Assembly: GCF_013459645.1 (NCBI RefSeq)
Contig: NZ_CP054861.1
Coordinates: forward strand, 2,840,001-2,904,000
Origin: Martelella sp. NC20
GTDB lineage: Bacteria; Pseudomonadota; Alphaproteobacteria; Rhizobiales; Rhizobiaceae
Length of the DNA: 64,000 nucleotides
Direction of reading: 5' to 3'
The position numbers and the translations under genes are program-made. This document shows, piece after piece, positions 63,376 to 64,000 of this stretch (position 1 is its first letter; each line of letters opens with the position of its first letter). The notes below the pieces were generated by a model. The model was not told where the DNA came from. It saw only the letters and a program-made list of their open reading frames with translations, and made no database searches.

Positions 63376-64000
63376 ATGACCAAACGAAAGGGCTGCGATT
63401 TGGCCGATTATTCACCGCCGCGACCATCCTTCCTCCAGTGCGGCCGGTTGGCGGCCGGGGCCGCCTTTGTTGCTCTCGCCGGCTCTCCTGCTTTCGCGGC
63501 GGATGGCGACGAGGCGTGTCCGACATTTCCGCCGCCGACCGTCACGCTCGACTATGGCAGCCGCTATGACGAAAGCAGCGTCGACCGCTCGAAACTCGAT
63601 GAGGAGAGCGACGCCGAGGTGGATGCGGCGCTGAAGGACGCCGATAGCTTCATCCGTCAGATCGCCGGCCTTGCCAATGATGCCCGGGCCAATCCCGGCA
63701 TTGCGGCCATCAACGCGGCCTGCGTGATCAACGGCATCCATGGCTGGGCCGCAGCCGATGCCTTCGGTAAATTGGAAACCGAAAACGCGAAGATGACCTA
63801 CGCCGCCCGCGTCGGCGGAATTGCCAGCGCCTACCGTCAGGTGCGCGATCTGGCCGATGGTCTGACCGACGAGAAGGCGGCGATCGAGGCTTGGCTGAAG
63901 AAGAACGGCGATGTCCTGATCGAGTACTGGGACAATGACGCCCCGCCAAAGGCGAGACTCGGCAATCTTCGGTTATGGGCGGCCTATGCGGTGACGGAAA
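63376..64000 (+). CDS. AlgL-like (PL5) alginate lyase homologue, cut by window edge
   Basis: 208 codons are visible and the frame is open at the edge. A TTG at 63400, spaced well from AAAGGG, may be the true start and gives a better signal peptide (LALAGSPAFA-type cleavage near residue 41 of the longer form). CPTFPPPTVTLDYGSRYDES, INAACVINGIHGWAAADAF and the later EAWLKKNGDVLIEYW follow Pseudomonas AlgL closely. The catalytic NNHSYW of PL5 lyases aligns with GNLRLW: Asn197 is kept, His becomes Leu198. Lyase activity is therefore questionable. The rest of the catalytic site (Arg, Tyr) lies outside the window. Confidence 0.72.
   Translation, partial: MTKRKGCDLADYSPPRPSFLQCGRLAAGAAFVALAGSPAFAADGDEACPTFPPPTVTLDYGSRYDESSVDRSKLDEESDAEVDAALKDADSFIRQIAGLANDARANPGIAAINAACVINGIHGWAAADAFGKLETENAKMTYAARVGGIASAYRQVRDLADGLTDEKAAIEAWLKKNGDVLIEYWDNDAPPKARLGNLRLWAAYAVTE

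Noticed and set aside
1..64000. CRISPR arrays, prophage, integrases, rRNA operons and replication origins.
   Set aside because: No regularly spaced direct repeats, phage genes, integrase genes, rRNA sequence or origin-like boxes were seen. The only mobile element noted is the IS110 copy.

Overview
The window looks like chromosomal DNA of a GC-rich alphaproteobacterium of the order Hyphomicrobiales (Rhizobiales), most likely a Rhizobiaceae-type organism. The main clues are the cobT-cobS-J-domain block with a divergent BolA gene, the rsmB-heparinase II/III-purH order, a 1593-residue NAD-glutamate dehydrogenase, and an Agrobacterium-type mannosylfructose pair (mfpsA/mfppA). A Martelella-like genus is possible, but that is only a guess. 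About 90% of the window is coding and most of it is ordinary core genome.

Layout. 1-3.6 kb: end of a drug/metabolite-type exporter, a DUF3108 protein, rpmB, a queuosine-precursor transporter preceded by a preQ1-I-like pseudoknot, and a mannitol-dehydrogenase-family oxidoreductase. 3.7-10.2 kb: cytoplasmic alpha-amylase AmyA, a phytase-like esterase, aerobic cobaltochelatase CobT/CobS, a J-domain protein and BolA. 10.3-15.3 kb: a palindromic repeat, mannosylfructose synthesis genes, a glycerate kinase and a lipoprotein polysaccharide deacetylase. 15.4-21.6 kb: leuB, two PAP2 phosphatases separated by an IS110-family element, asd, and a Tat-exported beta-carbonic anhydrase. 21.7-29 kb: AraC and TetR regulators, a CaiB-type CoA-transferase, an AbrB-type membrane protein, tRNA-Met, a small metallopeptidase, a second carbonic anhydrase and pdxY. 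29-42.2 kb: NAD-GDH, an MFS transporter, purH, heparinase-like protein, rsmB, htpX, a DUF1674 protein and a thermonuclease-like protein. 42.2-48.5 kb: a sugar ABC importer operon with its own GH63-like glycosidase. 48.9-51.6 kb: two small membrane proteins and an IlvD/Edd-family sugar-acid dehydratase.

51.8 kb to the right edge: a tightly coupled alginate-type exopolysaccharide operon. Its order is algD, alg8, alg44, algA, an AlgG-like beta-helix protein, a small helical-repeat protein, an AlgX/AlgJ-like protein, a 920-residue Sel1 (AlgK-like) protein and the start of an AlgL-like protein. Such clusters are best known from Pseudomonas and Azotobacter. The precursor and polymerase genes (algD, alg8, and the guanylyltransferase half of algA) keep their catalytic motifs. 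The regulatory and modification proteins do not. The Alg44 PilZ motif, the AlgA isomerase histidines, the AlgG DPHD motif, the AlgX/J DxH motif and the AlgL Asn-His motif all appear lost. I infer a divergent system making an unmodified or different uronate polymer, possibly without direct c-di-GMP control. This is the most interesting content of the window.
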